Program-made: the position numbers and the translations under genes
From: Arabidopsis thaliana
Lineage: Eukaryota > Streptophyta > Magnoliopsida > Brassicales > Brassicaceae
Direction of reading: 5' to 3'
DNA: 64,000 nucleotides
Assembly (NCBI RefSeq): GCF_000001735.4
Contig: NC_003071.7
Coordinates: 7,557,151-7,621,150, forward strand
Shown: piece by piece, positions 10,868 through 23,394 of the stretch
Numbering within the stretch: position 1 is the stretch's first letter
Layout: each line of letters opens with the position of its first letter
Notes under the pieces: generated by a model
Told to the model about the DNA's origin: nothing
Databases searched by the model: none
The model's input: only the letters and a program-made list of their open reading frames with translations

Positions 10868-13608
10868 ATGATCACAAGAAGCAGGTGTCGAAGATCTTTG
10901 TTATGGTTTCTAGTGTTCCATGGCGGAGCTACAGCCACCGGAGCTCCCTCTGGTGGGAAAGAGCTTTCTCAGACGCCTACTTGGGCAGTCGCCGTCGTCT
11001 GCACCTTTCTCATCCTCATTTCCCATCTCCTTGAAAAGGGTCTTCAAAGACTCGCCAACGTCTGCTTTCTTCTTCTTCTTCTTCTTTTCTTACGAGTGTT
11101 CTTGTTCAAACATTCATTGTCTGAAACATATGAATTTGTTTCTTCTCAGTGGCTATGGAAGAAGCATAAAAACTCTCTCCTTGAAGCCTTAGAGAAAATC
11201 AAAGCTGGTAAGTGAGCATATAGCCTTGGTTTTCTTAAATCTTTTTGGTTTTGGTTTTTAAATGGTGACTGATTCTACAGAGCTGATGATCCTTGGATTC
11301 ATTTCTTTATTACTCACTTTTGGAGAACCATATATTCTCAAGATCTGTGTTCCTCGAAAAGCTGCTCTCTCTATGTTACCTTGTTTATCTGAAGACACAG
11401 TGCTTTTCCAGAAACTTGCTCCATCATCTCTTAGCAGGCATCTTTTGGCTGCTGGTGATACATCTATTAATTGCAAACAAGGATCTGAGCCACTCATAAC
11501 ATTGAAAGGCTTGCACCAACTTCACATCTTGTTGTTCTTCTTGGCCATCTTTCATATCGTATATAGTTTAATCACCATGATGCTTAGCAGGCTCAAGGTA
11601 CCATAAATTCTAGTTTTGATCAAAACTTTGTTTGATATAGTGAATAAGTGCTTCATTTTTTGTTGGATTTTTGGCAGATTCGTGGATGGAAAAAGTGGGA
11701 GCAAGAGACATTATCTAATGACTATGAGTTTTCTATTGGTACTTTGTTCATCAGATTCTGTTTTGTACCCCTGAACTGAAGTGTTGTTCTTTTACAGACT
11801 TACTTCTGTTCTGTGGTGCAGATCATTCAAGACTTAGGCTCACTCATGAGACTTCTTTTGTGAGAGAACATACAAGTTTCTGGACAACAACTCCTTTCTT
11901 CTTTTACGTCGTAAAGAAACCATTTCTCTCATTCTTCATCTCTTTCAAATGATCAAAATGATCTTCATTCGATTTATTATATGCTCTTTGGTTACAGGGA
12001 TGCTTCTTTAGGCAGTTCTTTGTATCTGTTGAAAGAACCGACTACTTGACTCTGCGCCATGGATTCATCTCTGTGAGTTTTTTTTTCTAAATCTTCCATC
12101 TCTCCATTTCCTTCTATCTCAATCTTGATATGTGATTTTCGTGATGTTTTGATTCAGGCCCATTTAGCTCCAGGAAGAAAGTTCAACTTCCAGAGATATA
12201 TCAAAAGATCTCTCGAGGATGATTTCAAGTTGGTAGTTGGAATAAGGTTACAACACAATCAAATCATCAAATGCAAATGAAACCGGTCTTACATAATCCG
12301 GTCGTATATAACAGTTTTAACAAATTGTTTTGCTCTGCAGTCCAGTTCTTTGGGCATCATTTGTAATCTTCTTGCTGTTCAATGTTAATGGTGAGCTAAA
12401 TTTATATCTTTAAATTTAAATTCAATTCACATACTGAAGTCTTTCTATTCAATTCTAGGCTGGAGAACATTGTTTTGGGCATCGATACCTCCTCTACTCG
12501 TAAGACAATCTCTCCCTCTAATACATCTTCTTGAAAGTTTCTTGATGAACAATAAGTATTTTTGCAGATAATCCTAGCTGTTGGAACAAAGCTTCAAGCA
12601 ATTATGGCAACAATGGCGCTAGAAATCGTAGAGACACATGCAGTAGTTCAGGGGATGCCTTTAGTGCAAGGTTCAGATCGATACTTTTGGTTCGACTGTC
12701 CTCAACTACTTCTTCATCTTATCCACTTTGCCTTGTTTCAGGTAATTATGAAAACATCTTCTCCTTGATTTCATTCTTGAACTAACATGTTTTCGCAGAT
12801 TCTGTCTTCTTCTAGTAATGTTTCTCTCTCTAACCGGTAAATTTATTTCCTCTGTGTTATGCAGAATGCTTTCCAGATAACACACTTCTTCTGGATATGG
12901 GTAAAGAAACATCTATTCTTACTTTGGTGTTATAGAATGATGTTACTGAGTAACATCTATTACTGGCATTTGCAGTATTCTTTTGGATTAAAATCATGCT
13001 TCCATAAAGATTTCAATCTTGTAGTCAGCAAACTCTTTCTATGGTAAAAAGCTTATTCATAAACTTACTTATATTATAGAGGAAAAGTATTTAAAAACAT
13101 GTGAGGATGTATGTATGTATGTATGTGCAGCCTAGGAGCTTTGATCTTATGCAGCTACATCACTCTCCCATTGTACGCCCTCGTTACTCAGGTAATTAAC
13201 TTGTAAACAACAGTTTTCGATCGATATTTTAGTCGAATGGTCTATTGAAGGAAAGAAAATAGAGAGATGATGAAATGGTGTGTGGAGCAGATGGGTTCAC
13301 ACATGAAGAAAGCAGTGTTTGATGAGCAAATGGCAAAGGCATTGAAGAAGTGGCACAAAGACATCAAATTGAAGAAAGGTAAAGCGAGGAAGCTCCCGAG
13401 CAAGACACTTGGTGTTTCAGAGAGTTTCAGCCTCTCTTCCTCTTCCTCTGCAACCACTCTTCACCGTTCCAAGACCACTGGTCACTCTTCTAACATCATA
13501 TACTACAAACAAGAAGATGAAGAAGACGAAATGTCTGATCTTGAAGCTGGAGCAGAGGATGCTATTGACAGGATTCAACAACAGGAGATGCAATTCCACA
13601 ACTCTTAG
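10868..13608 (+). CDS. MLO7: MLO7 / NORTIA, seven-transmembrane MLO protein
   Basis: Fourteen exons: 10868-11059, 11150-11207, 11281-11597, 11678-11738, 11822-11910, 11998-12072, 12158-12246, 12341-12390, 12459-12499, 12568-12741, 12865-12900, 12976-13043, 13131-13191, 13291-13608; 542 residues. Start ATG 10868; the upstream in-frame TTG at 10814 is rejected. Typical MLO signatures: [17 protein letters not shown] as TM1, [20 protein letters not shown], and a C-terminal calmodulin-binding region ([17 protein letters not shown]) after the last membrane span. MLO proteins act as plasma-membrane calcium channels. AT2G17430 (NORTIA) works in synergid cells during pollen-tube reception; that role is from memory. 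Its close paralogue MLO8 lies 20 kb away on the other strand with nearly the same exon lengths. Confidence 0.96.
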
Positions 13609-14180
13609 CTGCTTTAGTTTCTTCTGTTGTTACTTCATAGTTCAAATGAAACGATGCTGTTTACTAACTTAGTCAGGAAACTATTGTCGTACAAGTGTTT
13701 CTTTAATGTGTTACTACGTTTAAGCCAATATAGATATCTAATAACTTGTCCTAAACTAAATAACTCGCACTACATGATCATTGTTATTATTAATATAGAT
13801 TTATTTCGATTTGAAAAATCCTAACACGACATGATCATGTTTTCTTCTTCTCCTTATTATATGTGATCCGTATCAAATACTTAATCATTGTTTACGTCAA
13901 TGCTTGACATTAACAAAATTATCATTAAGCTAAACAGATAAGGACGCGAGAGATAGAGATAGATAGTGACTAATATTTTTGAATTATTTAATGCAGTTTG
14001 AGAGAAAGAGACGAGGAAGAAGAAGAAGAAGAAGAAAGGAAGTGACGAAGAAAGAATGAGAAGACGAAGAAAGAGAAAACAAGATCCGATTCAAAATATG
14101 GAAACTTGAATATCTTCTTCTTCTTCTTCCTTCTCCTTTCTCATCTCTCACTTTGAGGGTGAATTTTGATTTTGTAGAAA
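13609..14180 (+). other. MLO7 3' flank and PIRL5 leader
   Basis: 3' UTR of MLO7, short AT-rich spacer, then a purine-rich GAAGAAGAA run (about 14015-14060) and a CT-rich run (about 14112-14150) typical of an Arabidopsis 5' leader just ahead of the PIRL5 start. No other gene seen. Confidence 0.6.
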
Positions 14181-16256
14181 ATGGATTCGAAGGAGATGGT
14201 TGTGGAAGAAATCATGAGAATTCACAGATCTCTACCATTGAGACCAGAGATCGACGATGTAGAAACGGCAACTTCTCTGATACAAAACGTTGAAAAGGAA
14301 GATCGGAATCGTTTAGAAGCCATTGATAAACTTGTTAAAACCTCTTCCTCTGAGGTTCCTTTAGAGCTTTTCAATGTGTTCAAGGAGATGAAGAAAAGTC
14401 TTGTTCGTTTCCAGAGCACAGAACAGACAAGAGAAGCTACGAAAATTCTCGATCTGGAATCTGTACACGTTGTGTTCGACGAATTGATTCAGAGAGCTTC
14501 TTTTTGCATTGCTTCTCCCAACAGCACCACCGCTTTGCCTCGGTCTGTTCCGGTACCGGCGCCGGTTGTTTCTTCTGATGAGATTCCTTTCAAGTCAAAG
14601 GAAATTATCTCGCGTGACGATACGTTTGTGAAGAAAGCTAAATCTTCGTTTTATAGTGATGGGTTGTTAGCTCCTAGTAAGCCCCAGGTTCTGGATTCAA
14701 CACTTCATCAGGCTAAGAACGTTGCAGGTGAGTTTCATTTGAAATGCCTTTTACATTAGGATCTGAAGTTTTGAGATTTATATATGTATAGTAGGTAGGC
14801 CATGAAATGTTTTGACTTTTAGATTAGATTCATATAGTGTTTTCATGTGGTTTTGTTTGCTTTTCCCAATGGAGATTTATAACTGTAGTCTAATCAATGT
14901 TTGGGTAGGCCATGGAAAAAAGTGTTTGGAATTGAAATGTTTCAACTTTTTGATAGAATCTGAGGTTAAGATTTATATAGTGCTTTTCATGTGGTTAGTT
15001 TGCTTTTTCAATGGAATCTAAGCTTGAGATTTCATGTGTTTAGAATGTGTTCCAACGGAGTCTGTTTGTCTCTAATTGTAGTGGAATTATTATTATGTGT
15101 GTGTAGGCAATGATGGGGAGAAGTTGAGTCTCATAAAACTTGCTAGTTTGATTGAGGTATCTGCCAAGAAAGCTACTCAAGAGCTAAATTTGCAGCACAG
15201 GCTGATGGATCAGCTCGAATGGCTTCCGGATTCTCTAGGCAAGTTATCGAGTCTTGTCAGGCTAGATCTGTCTGAGAATTGTATCATGGTACTACCGGCA
15301 ACCATAGGAGGGCTTATTTCTTTGACGAGGCTTGATTTGCATTCGAATAGAATTGGTCAGCTCCCTGAGTCTATAGGAGATTTGCTAAACTTGGTCAACC
15401 TGAATCTTAGTGGAAACCAATTATCATCTCTTCCATCGTCATTTAATAGATTGATACATCTTGAGGAACTTGATTTGAGCTCTAACAGCCTCTCTATTCT
15501 CCCTGAATCTATTGGTTCTCTCGTGAGCCTAAAGAAGCTCGATGTTGAAACAAATAACATCGAAGAGATTCCACATAGTATCTCTGGCTGTTCTTCCATG
15601 GAAGAACTCCGTGCAGATTACAACAGACTTAAAGCTCTTCCAGAAGCTGTTGGGAAGTTATCTACCTTAGAGATTCTGACTGTCCGTTATAATAACATTC
15701 GGCAGCTACCCACAACAATGTCCTCCATGGCTAACCTCAAAGAGCTAGATGTGAGTTTCAACGAGCTTGAGTCAGTACCAGAGAGTTTATGTTATGCCAA
15801 AACACTTGTTAAGCTTAACATCGGGAACAATTTTGCCAACCTAAGATCACTCCCGGGATTAATAGGCAACCTTGAGAAGCTAGAAGAGCTTGATATGAGC
15901 AATAACCAGATCCGTTTCCTTCCCTACTCTTTTAAAACGCTTTCAAATCTGCGTGTTCTTCAAACAGAACAAAATCCACTTGAAGAGCTTCCAAGGGATA
16001 TAACCGAAAAAGGCGCACAGGTTCTTTCTTAACTTCAGTTATTTTTGTCCTCCTTCGACATATGTGTAGATTATGGAGTTTGTCGTTTGTGTCACTCATG
16101 CATGATTAATTCATGCTCTTTACTATATCATCTCAGGCCGTGGTTCAATACATGAATGATCTTGTGGAGGCAAGAAACACCAAATCTCAAAGAACTAAGC
16201 CGAAAAAGAGTTGGGTTAACAGTATTTGCTTCTTCTGCAAGTCCTCTACCAACTAG
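14181..16256 (+). CDS. PIRL5: Plant intracellular Ras-group LRR protein 5
   Basis: Exons 14181-14727, 15107-16020 and 16137-16256; 526 residues. There is no signal peptide or membrane span, so the protein is intracellular. Residues 1-180 form a charged, partly coiled N-terminal region. About 210-470 are some ten leucine-rich repeats of the Ras-group type, with the pattern LxxLxxLDLSxNxLxxLPxSIGxL seen repeatedly (for example NLSGNQLSSLPSS and LDVETNNIEEIP). The C terminus has a GVYW-like motif in the form KSWVNSICFFCK. PIRLs are plant relatives of animal SHOC2/Ras-binding LRR proteins, and some act in pollen and gametophyte development; the exact role of PIRL5 is not clear to me. Matches AT2G17440. 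The gene lies between MLO7 and a convergent small gene. Confidence 0.95.
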
Positions 16257-16909
16257 AGAAAACAGAGCAGCATGGAGATCCTCTAAACCACTCTGAACAA
16301 ATCCGACCTTTTAATCGTCAGGTAGATTTCTTTCTTAGAGCTCCAAAGAACATGGAATCTAAACCAAAAAACCTAAATTTCATTTCCTGTTTCAGGCAGG
16401 ACAGAAGAATCCCGTCGTCTCCAGACAGTTCACCATTCATTCTTTTATTCACAATCACATGATTCTTCACACAATTTCACTTTACTCTTCGTCGTGGTGT
16501 TTGTTTATACCTCAATTATGACTGGATCCTAAGGAAAATATAATTGCATTTGTTAATCTCAAAGTGATTATATTCTTGTTTCTCTAACTAAATTTTTGTT
16601 TCTTTTGATGTTGCATGTATTGATTCAATTAGAGATCACGTCCACGAGGAAAAAGATATAGTCTTCACATGCTAAACATAGTTAAGGTTAAATATGATTT
16701 TACTTACAACTAAACAAACTAGATTCACTCATAAGTTGATATATATTCAAGGATTAACATTTTAAATATATATATCAAATTACTAACAAAGTTAAGGCTA
16801 AACCAAGGTCAGATCATCACAACCTTCAGCTACTTAGTTTTTAAAGGGTACATATTCTGTCTTCATTCTCTGCACCAAATCACATAGTTTCTTCCTATGA
16901 AACTCCACT
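16257..16909 (+). other. PIRL5 3' region, convergent with the next gene
   Basis: PIRL5 3' UTR, possibly with one more spliced segment (an acceptor-like TTTCAG lies near 16395). Between about 16640 and 16800 the DNA is AT-rich and empty. 16834-16909 is the 3' UTR of the minus-strand gene in its main reading, or coding if the alternative reading is used. Confidence 0.5.
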
Positions 16910-18002
16910 TTAGTTTCTTCCTGCATATCGTCCATCGGCGTTTTTAATTTCTTTCAACAAATCCATTCGAGGAGCACTATACAACTGAAACACGACAAAG
17001 ACATTAGAGGTCATCAAGCACAACTATGTACGTCCTTTTGAAATAACCAAACAATAGAGATTCATTAACACCATTTCTTGCTTTTACCTGCCCTAGATAG
17101 TCCAACTTCTTTTCCTTTCCTTTCAACACATCCATTCGAGGCGCCCTAAACAACTGAAACATGACAAAGACATTAGAGGTAATCAAGCATAACTATCTAT
17201 GTCCTTTCAAAATCAACAAACTAGTATAGAGATTCATTAACACCAATTCTTGCTTTTACCTTCCCTAGATCGTCCAACATCTTTTCCTTTTTTTCCAACT
17301 TAAACATTAGAGCCTCACAACTCTGAAATATGACAAGACATTACATGTCAACCATGACTAATTTCTTTTCAAAATCAAACTGTTAAGATCCATTATGGCT
17401 TTTTTTTCTTTTACCTGAACCATTTGTTTCGCCATCTTTTTCATTTTTTCCACCTCAGCCAGCTTAGCCTCATACGTCTGAAACATGAGAAGACATTACA
17501 TGTTAACCATAACTATAGTTGTCTTTTCAAAATCAAACAACTTGAGGTGCATAACACCATTTCTTGCTTACCTTTATTATGGACTCTGCTTCAGCCAACG
17601 CCTGAAACGTGAGAAGACGGTAACTGTATCCTTTCACACACACACAAATGAATAAAAAAACAATTTCTTGCTTACCTGATGAGCTTTTTTTATTTTTTTA
17701 TTTAAATTAGGGGTTAAAGCATCATCTGAAGGAAAGACAATAAACACATTGATGAAGCTTGTTTCCCCAAAAAGTAAATCATAAACTAATCAAGAACCTT
17801 TAAAGCCACATACTTGTGAAGTATCCAAGAGCAAATATTGGTGAATTCGCAAAAGCTCTCCCAAATAATCCCTTCTTCTGGTGATAAAAGACAAATGATG
17901 CAATTATTCCCCATTCAAATCTCTCTGTTCATAGTTTATCAAGATCAAGCAAAAGAGCCGAATACAAAAACAAAGAAACAAGCAGGAGAGTGTACTTACC
18001 AT
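16910..18002 (-). CDS. Small coiled-coil protein of unknown function, multi-exon (AT2G17442-like)
   Basis: Eight coding exons on the minus strand: 18002-18000 (ATG), 17877-17814, 17725-17676, 17601-17572, 17477-17415, 17322-17260, 17153-17088, 16984-16910. All have GT-AG borders and they join to 137 residues ending in TAA at 16912-16910. The start is the ATG that closes a 24-bp exon (18023-18000); upstream exons would be leader. The N terminus (GLFGRAFANSPIFALGYFTN) is hydrophobic and could be a targeting or membrane segment. The rest is charged and helical, rich in Lys, Glu and Leu, like a coiled coil. The last four exons are homologous copies. I do not recognise a family. The position fits a TAIR hypothetical locus (AT2G17442 from memory). 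Splicing is predicted by eye. Confidence 0.55.
16984..17601 (-). repeat. Tandem exon-plus-intron units, period 169/169/155/124 bp
   Basis: Exon starts lie at 17601, 17477, 17322, 17153 and 16984 on the minus strand. Each exon is followed or preceded by almost the same intron text (TGACAAAGACATTAGAGGT, then ATTCATTAACACCA and TTCTTGCTTTTACC on the plus strand). The two left-most units are the most alike. Confidence 0.85.
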
Positions 18003-18089
18003 GATCTTCTTCTTGACCACCTCCTGAAATAGAAATTTTAGGGATTCTCTTAGCCTACAATGTATATATGGAAATAAAGTATCAAAGAA

Positions 18090-18556
18090 CAAATTCACTA
18101 TAAATGTAATTACAGGGAACTAAAAGTTGCCAGAGCAGATTTCAATCAAACCAAAAACAAAATCATTATAAGGAAGTAAAAAACACCATGAGCATCACTT
18201 TTGCATTGATTATTGGTCTCTTAGGAAAAAAAGTCAGAAGCTTTCAAGCATTAGCGATCTTACGAGTCAAAAAGGCTCTGCAAAAACCGTAACAAAACCC
18301 CTAACACCAAAACTCCAAAATCAAAATTCACCATAAATGTCATTACATGGAACTAGAAGTTACCAAAACAGATTTCAATCAAACCAAAAACAAAGTCTTT
18401 CTCGATATAAGGAAGTGAAAAAGGAAAAACCACCAAGATCATCACTTTTTCACTATTTCTTGTTCTCTTAGGAAAAATTTGGGAACTTTCAAGCATTAGC
18501 GAACTTATGGGTCAAAAAGGCTCTAAAAAACACTAGCATAAACCCTAATAACAAAA
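18090..18556 (-). repeat. Tandem duplication, ~233-bp unit, in the leader intron
   Basis: Copy 1 starts at 18090 and copy 2 at 18322. Both contain TTCACYATAAATGTNATTACA, then CAGATTTCAATCAAACCAAA, then TTTCAAGCATTAGCGA and GGGTCAAAAAGGCTCT or close variants, in the same order and spacing. Confidence 0.85.
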
Positions 18557-18865
18557 ACCCTGACAACAAAATCAGACAGAAAGAAGAGAAACAAACAGAG
18601 AAACGGCATTGAATGTAAGAAAGGAAAAATGGGTAAGACCTAGAAGACCAATGCGAGATCGACGAGGAGATGCTGCTATAGTCTTAGATTTTTTGAGAAG
18701 ACAGTAGTAACGCAGGCAAAAGTTCGGAAAGTTCTTCTTCAGTACCTTTTTAGTAAATGGAAAACAAGAGAGACGAAGAAGCAAACCGGGTTTAGTGGAA
18801 TTTTTTTACTTAAAAACAATTTATTTCGGTTTGGTTCTCTCTTGTTGGACCGTGTTTGTTGGAAA

Positions 18866-18888
18866 GGCCCAGGAAGTCGAAAAGCCCA
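18866..18888 (-). promoter_or_regulatory. Two site II-type elements for the small coiled-coil gene
   Basis: GGCCCA at 18866-18871 and AGCCCA at 18883-18888, read on the minus strand as TGGGCC and TGGGCT, 12 bp apart. The likely transcription start is near 18700-18790, so they sit where TCP-bound site II elements usually lie. Confidence 0.45.
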
Positions 18889-19489
18889 AAATAAAATTAA
18901 ATAAAATGGCTTTATGATCATATGCGAGTATGTGACTGTATTGAGAAAACATTACAAGATCTCAACCAACCATAAGTTCAGACTTCAGACTAATCTCATT
19001 ATCATAAGTGTAAGTAATCTTGAAAATGTGAACATTGTTACCTTTTAGATCCATCGAGTAGGCATCCAGAAAATTGTTGCCTTTAGATCAATCGACTATG
19101 GATCTTACTTCATTTGTTGCCTTTTAGATATTTTAGGTAGCTAAAATTTGGGTTAAGATAGTTGGCTACTAATAGTACTGTAAGTACATATATAAAGGTA
19201 TGTTTGTACGATAACTTATATAATAAGTCTATGATCCAGAAACTTGACTGCAAAAGAGTTATAAGCACTAATCAATAATCTACTCTTCTTGTAAATTAGA
19301 TTTGTTGGAAAACAAACAAACATGATCTCGAAATTTGAACTCCATCTGAGATTTGATTAAATACACTGGATTACAACAAGGAGAAAAGAGAGAAAAACTT
19401 TAAAAGATCTCTCTAATCCTAATTAAACTCACTTTACATAACTTTTATGCAATTAATTATTGCCATAATAAAACAAAAATTAGTGTTAA
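18889..19489. other. Spacer between the coiled-coil gene and RHA3A
   Basis: AT-rich. Contains a short internal repeat (CCTTTTAGATC-CATCGA near 19041 and CCTTTAGATC-AATCGA near 19080). The right end (about 19330-19489) is probably the RHA3A 3' UTR. No gene seen. Confidence 0.5.
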
Positions 19490-20047
19490 TTAAGGAAGAA
19501 ACGTAGGAATGGTAGTAGAAGAGTGTTGGTGATGTTGATGACGATGAGCTTGATCTTTCATCTCCGCCGTAGAAGCATGACCACACCGGTCACATCTCAC
19601 CGGCGTAAGAATCCTGCGACAAGAAGGACAAGAAGACCTAGAAACTAGCCATTTGTCAATACACTCCACGTGGAAAGAATGACCACAAAGAGGAAGCACT
19701 CTTATTTCTTCACCGTCGGCGAAGTCAGTGAGGCAAATAGCACATTCCGTCGAGTCTCCCTCTTCAGCGGCGGCGCCGGAGGTTGATTCCGCGGCGGTGA
19801 AAGTGGATCTTGGAAGAGACTGAAGAGCTTTCTTTTTCAAGCCTTTGTTCGGTGACGGCGAATCTCCTCCGGCTGTAAACCGCCGGAGCCAAGCGCATCG
19901 TACGACGGCGGCGAGACCAGCAACGCAGATAAGAGCGCAAAGAAGAGCCGACAAGATCACCACCATGTCGGATTCCGCTGCGATCATCTCCTCCGACGGT
20001 TGTGGTGGTGGCGCCGCCGTCTCAAGTAATCTTGACGGTCGAGTCAT
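19490..20047 (-). CDS. RHA3A: RING-H2 E3 ubiquitin ligase RHA3A (ATL type)
   Basis: Intronless, 185 residues. The start is the ATG at 20047-20045. An upstream in-frame TTG at 20098 would give 202 residues and is rejected. One transmembrane segment at about 28-50 ([21 protein letters not shown]) places it in a membrane. The RING-H2 runs from residue 102 to 143, with ligands C102, C105, C121, H123, H126, C129, C140 and C143 ([17 protein letters not shown]). This is the ATL arrangement: TM, basic linker, then RING. The tail is rich in His and Ser. The RING recruits E2 enzymes for ubiquitin transfer; the substrate is not shown. Matches AT2G17450. Confidence 0.95.
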   Translation of the reverse strand: MTRPSRLLETAAPPPQPSEEMIAAESDMVVILSALLCALICVAGLAAVVRCAWLRRFTAGGDSPSPNKGLKKKALQSLPRSTFTAAESTSGAAAEEGDSTECAICLTDFADGEEIRVLPLCGHSFHVECIDKWLVSRSSCPSCRRILTPVRCDRCGHASTAEMKDQAHRHQHHQHSSTTIPTFLP

Positions 20048-23000
20048 TGCTTTTTGAGCTTTGGAGACTTTTCTTTCTTTGTGTGAGTTTGAAGACAAGA
20101 AAATGTGTGGAGTGATGAAGATAAGAAAGAATCTTGATCCACGTTATAATAGAGACACATAAAGGATACATACATTATGATATACATCTTTACTTATATA
20201 ATAATATTGCAAACAAATAAGATATTTGTAATATTTAATATCAAATCTGTATGATAATAATAATACACGCAGAAAAGTTTGGATGAAGGGAAACAAAATT
20301 AGTAAGTATTATTATTTGGTTGTTTATTCGAAGTTATTGGCTGAATTAGTGTTTACATGCAATTTGCATCTCCTATTTAGAGTATTGTTGTTTCGTGTGG
20401 ACACATATTCTGTTTAAAAACAAACATTTTGCTCTTAATGGAGATGCATCTATCTATCTCCAACTTCTTAGATCACAAACCATTTTTTTCTTAGGATTAT
20501 AAATAAATAAAAAAGTTTATTTTCTTTTCTTGGGTGTGTGTATGTTCAATTTTTGTTATGAAATTCTCTTATGACTAGTCAACTGATGTTGAGATCATGA
20601 TGACTTATTTTGATTTTATTCTATATATTAAAAATATTTGTTGTATGTTATTTAAAATTCAGATAGTGAGAGAGATGATTATATTTTTTGAAATTGGAAG
20701 GAAACTTGGAGTAAATAATATAAGAAGAAAAGATGGGTCGGTGGAGGTTGGCTTTATAGGTTCTGTTTTGACGAACACATTATCAAAAGGTATAAGTAAG
20801 CTCTTTTCTCACCTAAACGGCTAAACCTACCTTCGATTAGACCATTTTATTTTTAATTCTCTTACATTTATTTAAAAATATTTTGGATAATATGATTTTC
20901 TATCATAATAAATAAAAATAGATGGAAAAAGACAAATGAGAGATCAAATTGTGGAAATAGTATGTTATTTTTTAATAACACCGGCCAATATTAGCTTATT
21001 GCACTTTTATTTCTTAAAATATTTTTAAACATTCTAGTTTCTTAATATCAGTTTTTTTTTTTGACCAGCCATTTAACCGACCATTATTAGTATATACGAT
21101 TTATTTTTAAGCTAGAACCTCGAAATTCACATTTTGCTTCTAATGTATTTGGTTTTTGTTTAAATCGTCTTTTAATATATTTTGGATCTTGTAAGTTTTG
21201 TTTTTGTAAGCCTAGGTGAGATCTGGATTCTAAATCTATTACCGAAAACAGAATCTTTGAAAGTGGATCAACGTGTCCATAAATTTGGTAGCGATGCATA
21301 TATTATAAATCTAAATACTGTAGGATACAATTTGACACGTAATGTATTGGTGAATTTTAATAGGAATTATTAAACCGCAGGTACACGTCTATTCTATATA
21401 CTTTTGATATTCGTCACTTTAAATATGAAGTTCACACCTCAACCACTTGACTCTTTTATGACTAAATCAAGCTCTAAACCGTGTCTAAACCGTGTCTAAA
21501 CCATATATAAAGTCAATCTCAAATTCTCAATAATCATTCTCTTTACTTATAAGTTTATACCAAACCATATTGGTTCAAACATATATTAATTGTCACTTGG
21601 AACCAATACCCTCAACATAAACTTTTAATTACTAGACCATGCATGATGATTTTTTTAATAAGAATATCTATCAAAATATATTGGTTTGATATATGTACCT
21701 TTAAAACTAAATGATACATTAGACACTATAAGATATAATATATTAGCATCTTTTTGAAAATGTCGTCACTTGTTTATAAACTGATAATGTTTTCCTCTTC
21801 TGTTAGCATTTTGGGTAGCTCATAACATTCTATAGGAAAAGAAAGAAATACAACTTTAACCAACTCTAGTTTGTGACTTTAGCAGTATAAGGACACCCGA
21901 AATGGAATCTCCTTAGCTAAAATGCTTTTTTAAACGTCTCTTTATCTGAATGCAAGACATGTGAATCTTACTAAAATACAAAGCAAAAGACAAAACTAAA
22001 ATAAACGAAAATCAATAATGGATGAAAGAAAAAAAAGCCGTTTTAGCCAAAGTTTTTTGGTTTCAGCTTTAATTGGTCTTGGACAGAAGAGTTTATGTAA
22101 CGTTAATAGCTTTTAAATTGTTATTTGAAATGTTTTCATATGTTATGCTTTCGGAGAAATTCTATCAAATTGAGTTTCTATTAAATCTCCTTAATTATGA
22201 AAACTGGGTGCACATGTGCTTGTCTGTCTCTTCGACTTTATTTTTTTTGTTAATTAACCAATCTTTATTGTTGTTGTGTTTAAAGTGAAAATGCCTTTTA
22301 GTTTTAAGTTATCTGTGAAGTACCAATCACAGGGATTTTGTAAGGAAGCCTTTTATCATCTTTTAGATATCAAAATGATATTTGTATATCCCATGTGCTC
22401 CCCTCTCTGTGCATAGCCTATCCATCAACTATCTCAATTATTTAGCACCATTATAATTTCATATATAATGCCCAGTCCCAAAATATAGACAATAAAGCAA
22501 AGCGAAAATTATGTTTTTTTTTTTCCTATCATAATACTGAATTTTTATGTTTCTCTATCTTCAACAAAAACTTTAAAAAAAAAAAAAAAACTTTACTAGA
22601 TAGAATAAGACGCTAATTAATTGATCATTTGTAAACAATGAAATTAGTATTGATGCTTTCTCTGTTTATTTTCATTTTTGTCTGTTTATGTAGTTTAATG
22701 CAAATTTTTGATTTTCTTCTGAAAATTAGTGTACATATATATATTTTAGCGTCACTGTAATCTTATTTCAATTATAAATATCTGGTAGGGGATGTTATTA
22801 TTTTATGTATCTATAGATAGAGTTATAAAGATAGAAATGTTATGAAGATTCTATTGTTATTCAATTAAGTTTTTTAAAAAATTCTACCAAAGTTTAATGT
22901 TATTAGTTTCTGTATTTATAAAAAAATTGTACTCTTAACTTTTTCATAAAATCTAAATTTATTGGATTCATAATTTTGTACGGTCAATAATATTTGTGTG

Positions 23001-23394
23001 TTTTCAAATAAAATGCAAATAATTCATTCTGTCATTATGAATTAAAATATTCAGTTATTTTTTTATTAATTCTACAATCCCGATTCTATAAAATATTCTC
23101 TGAGTTCTTTTAAAAAAAAAAAAAAACAGAAAAAAATCGAGTTGAGCTTCGCAATGAGACTCCGCTACCCTATGGTTTTTTTGTCAAAGCGGAACCGCAT
23201 GATGGAGGCCCACGTTTTCTCCTTAAGAGATGTTTGATATGAACACAAATTCAGTCACAAGTGCTAAATGCAAAATCGTACACGAACAAGAGAAATCTGT
23301 AGACAATGAAACATGGTTTGGGAAAAAGGTCAAGAAATACAGTAGTGGGCAACTCTTTTCCCGAGCAAAAAAAGTTTTAAAGCATTATTAATAA
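20048..23394. other. Gene-poor AT-rich spacer upstream of RHA3A
   Basis: 20048-20160 is the RHA3A leader. Beyond that I see no coding gene; open frames are short and without domains. A small tandem repeat of GTCTAAACC occurs at about 21481-21502. A poly(A/T)-flanked GC-richer patch at 23130-23210 (GCTTCGCAATGAGACTCCGC) may be an old element fragment that I cannot classify. Confidence 0.5.

Noticed and set aside
16984..17601. Regularly spaced repeats that look at first like a CRISPR-type array
   Set aside because: The repeats are exons with intron flanks in a eukaryotic gene; spacing and splice sites explain them.
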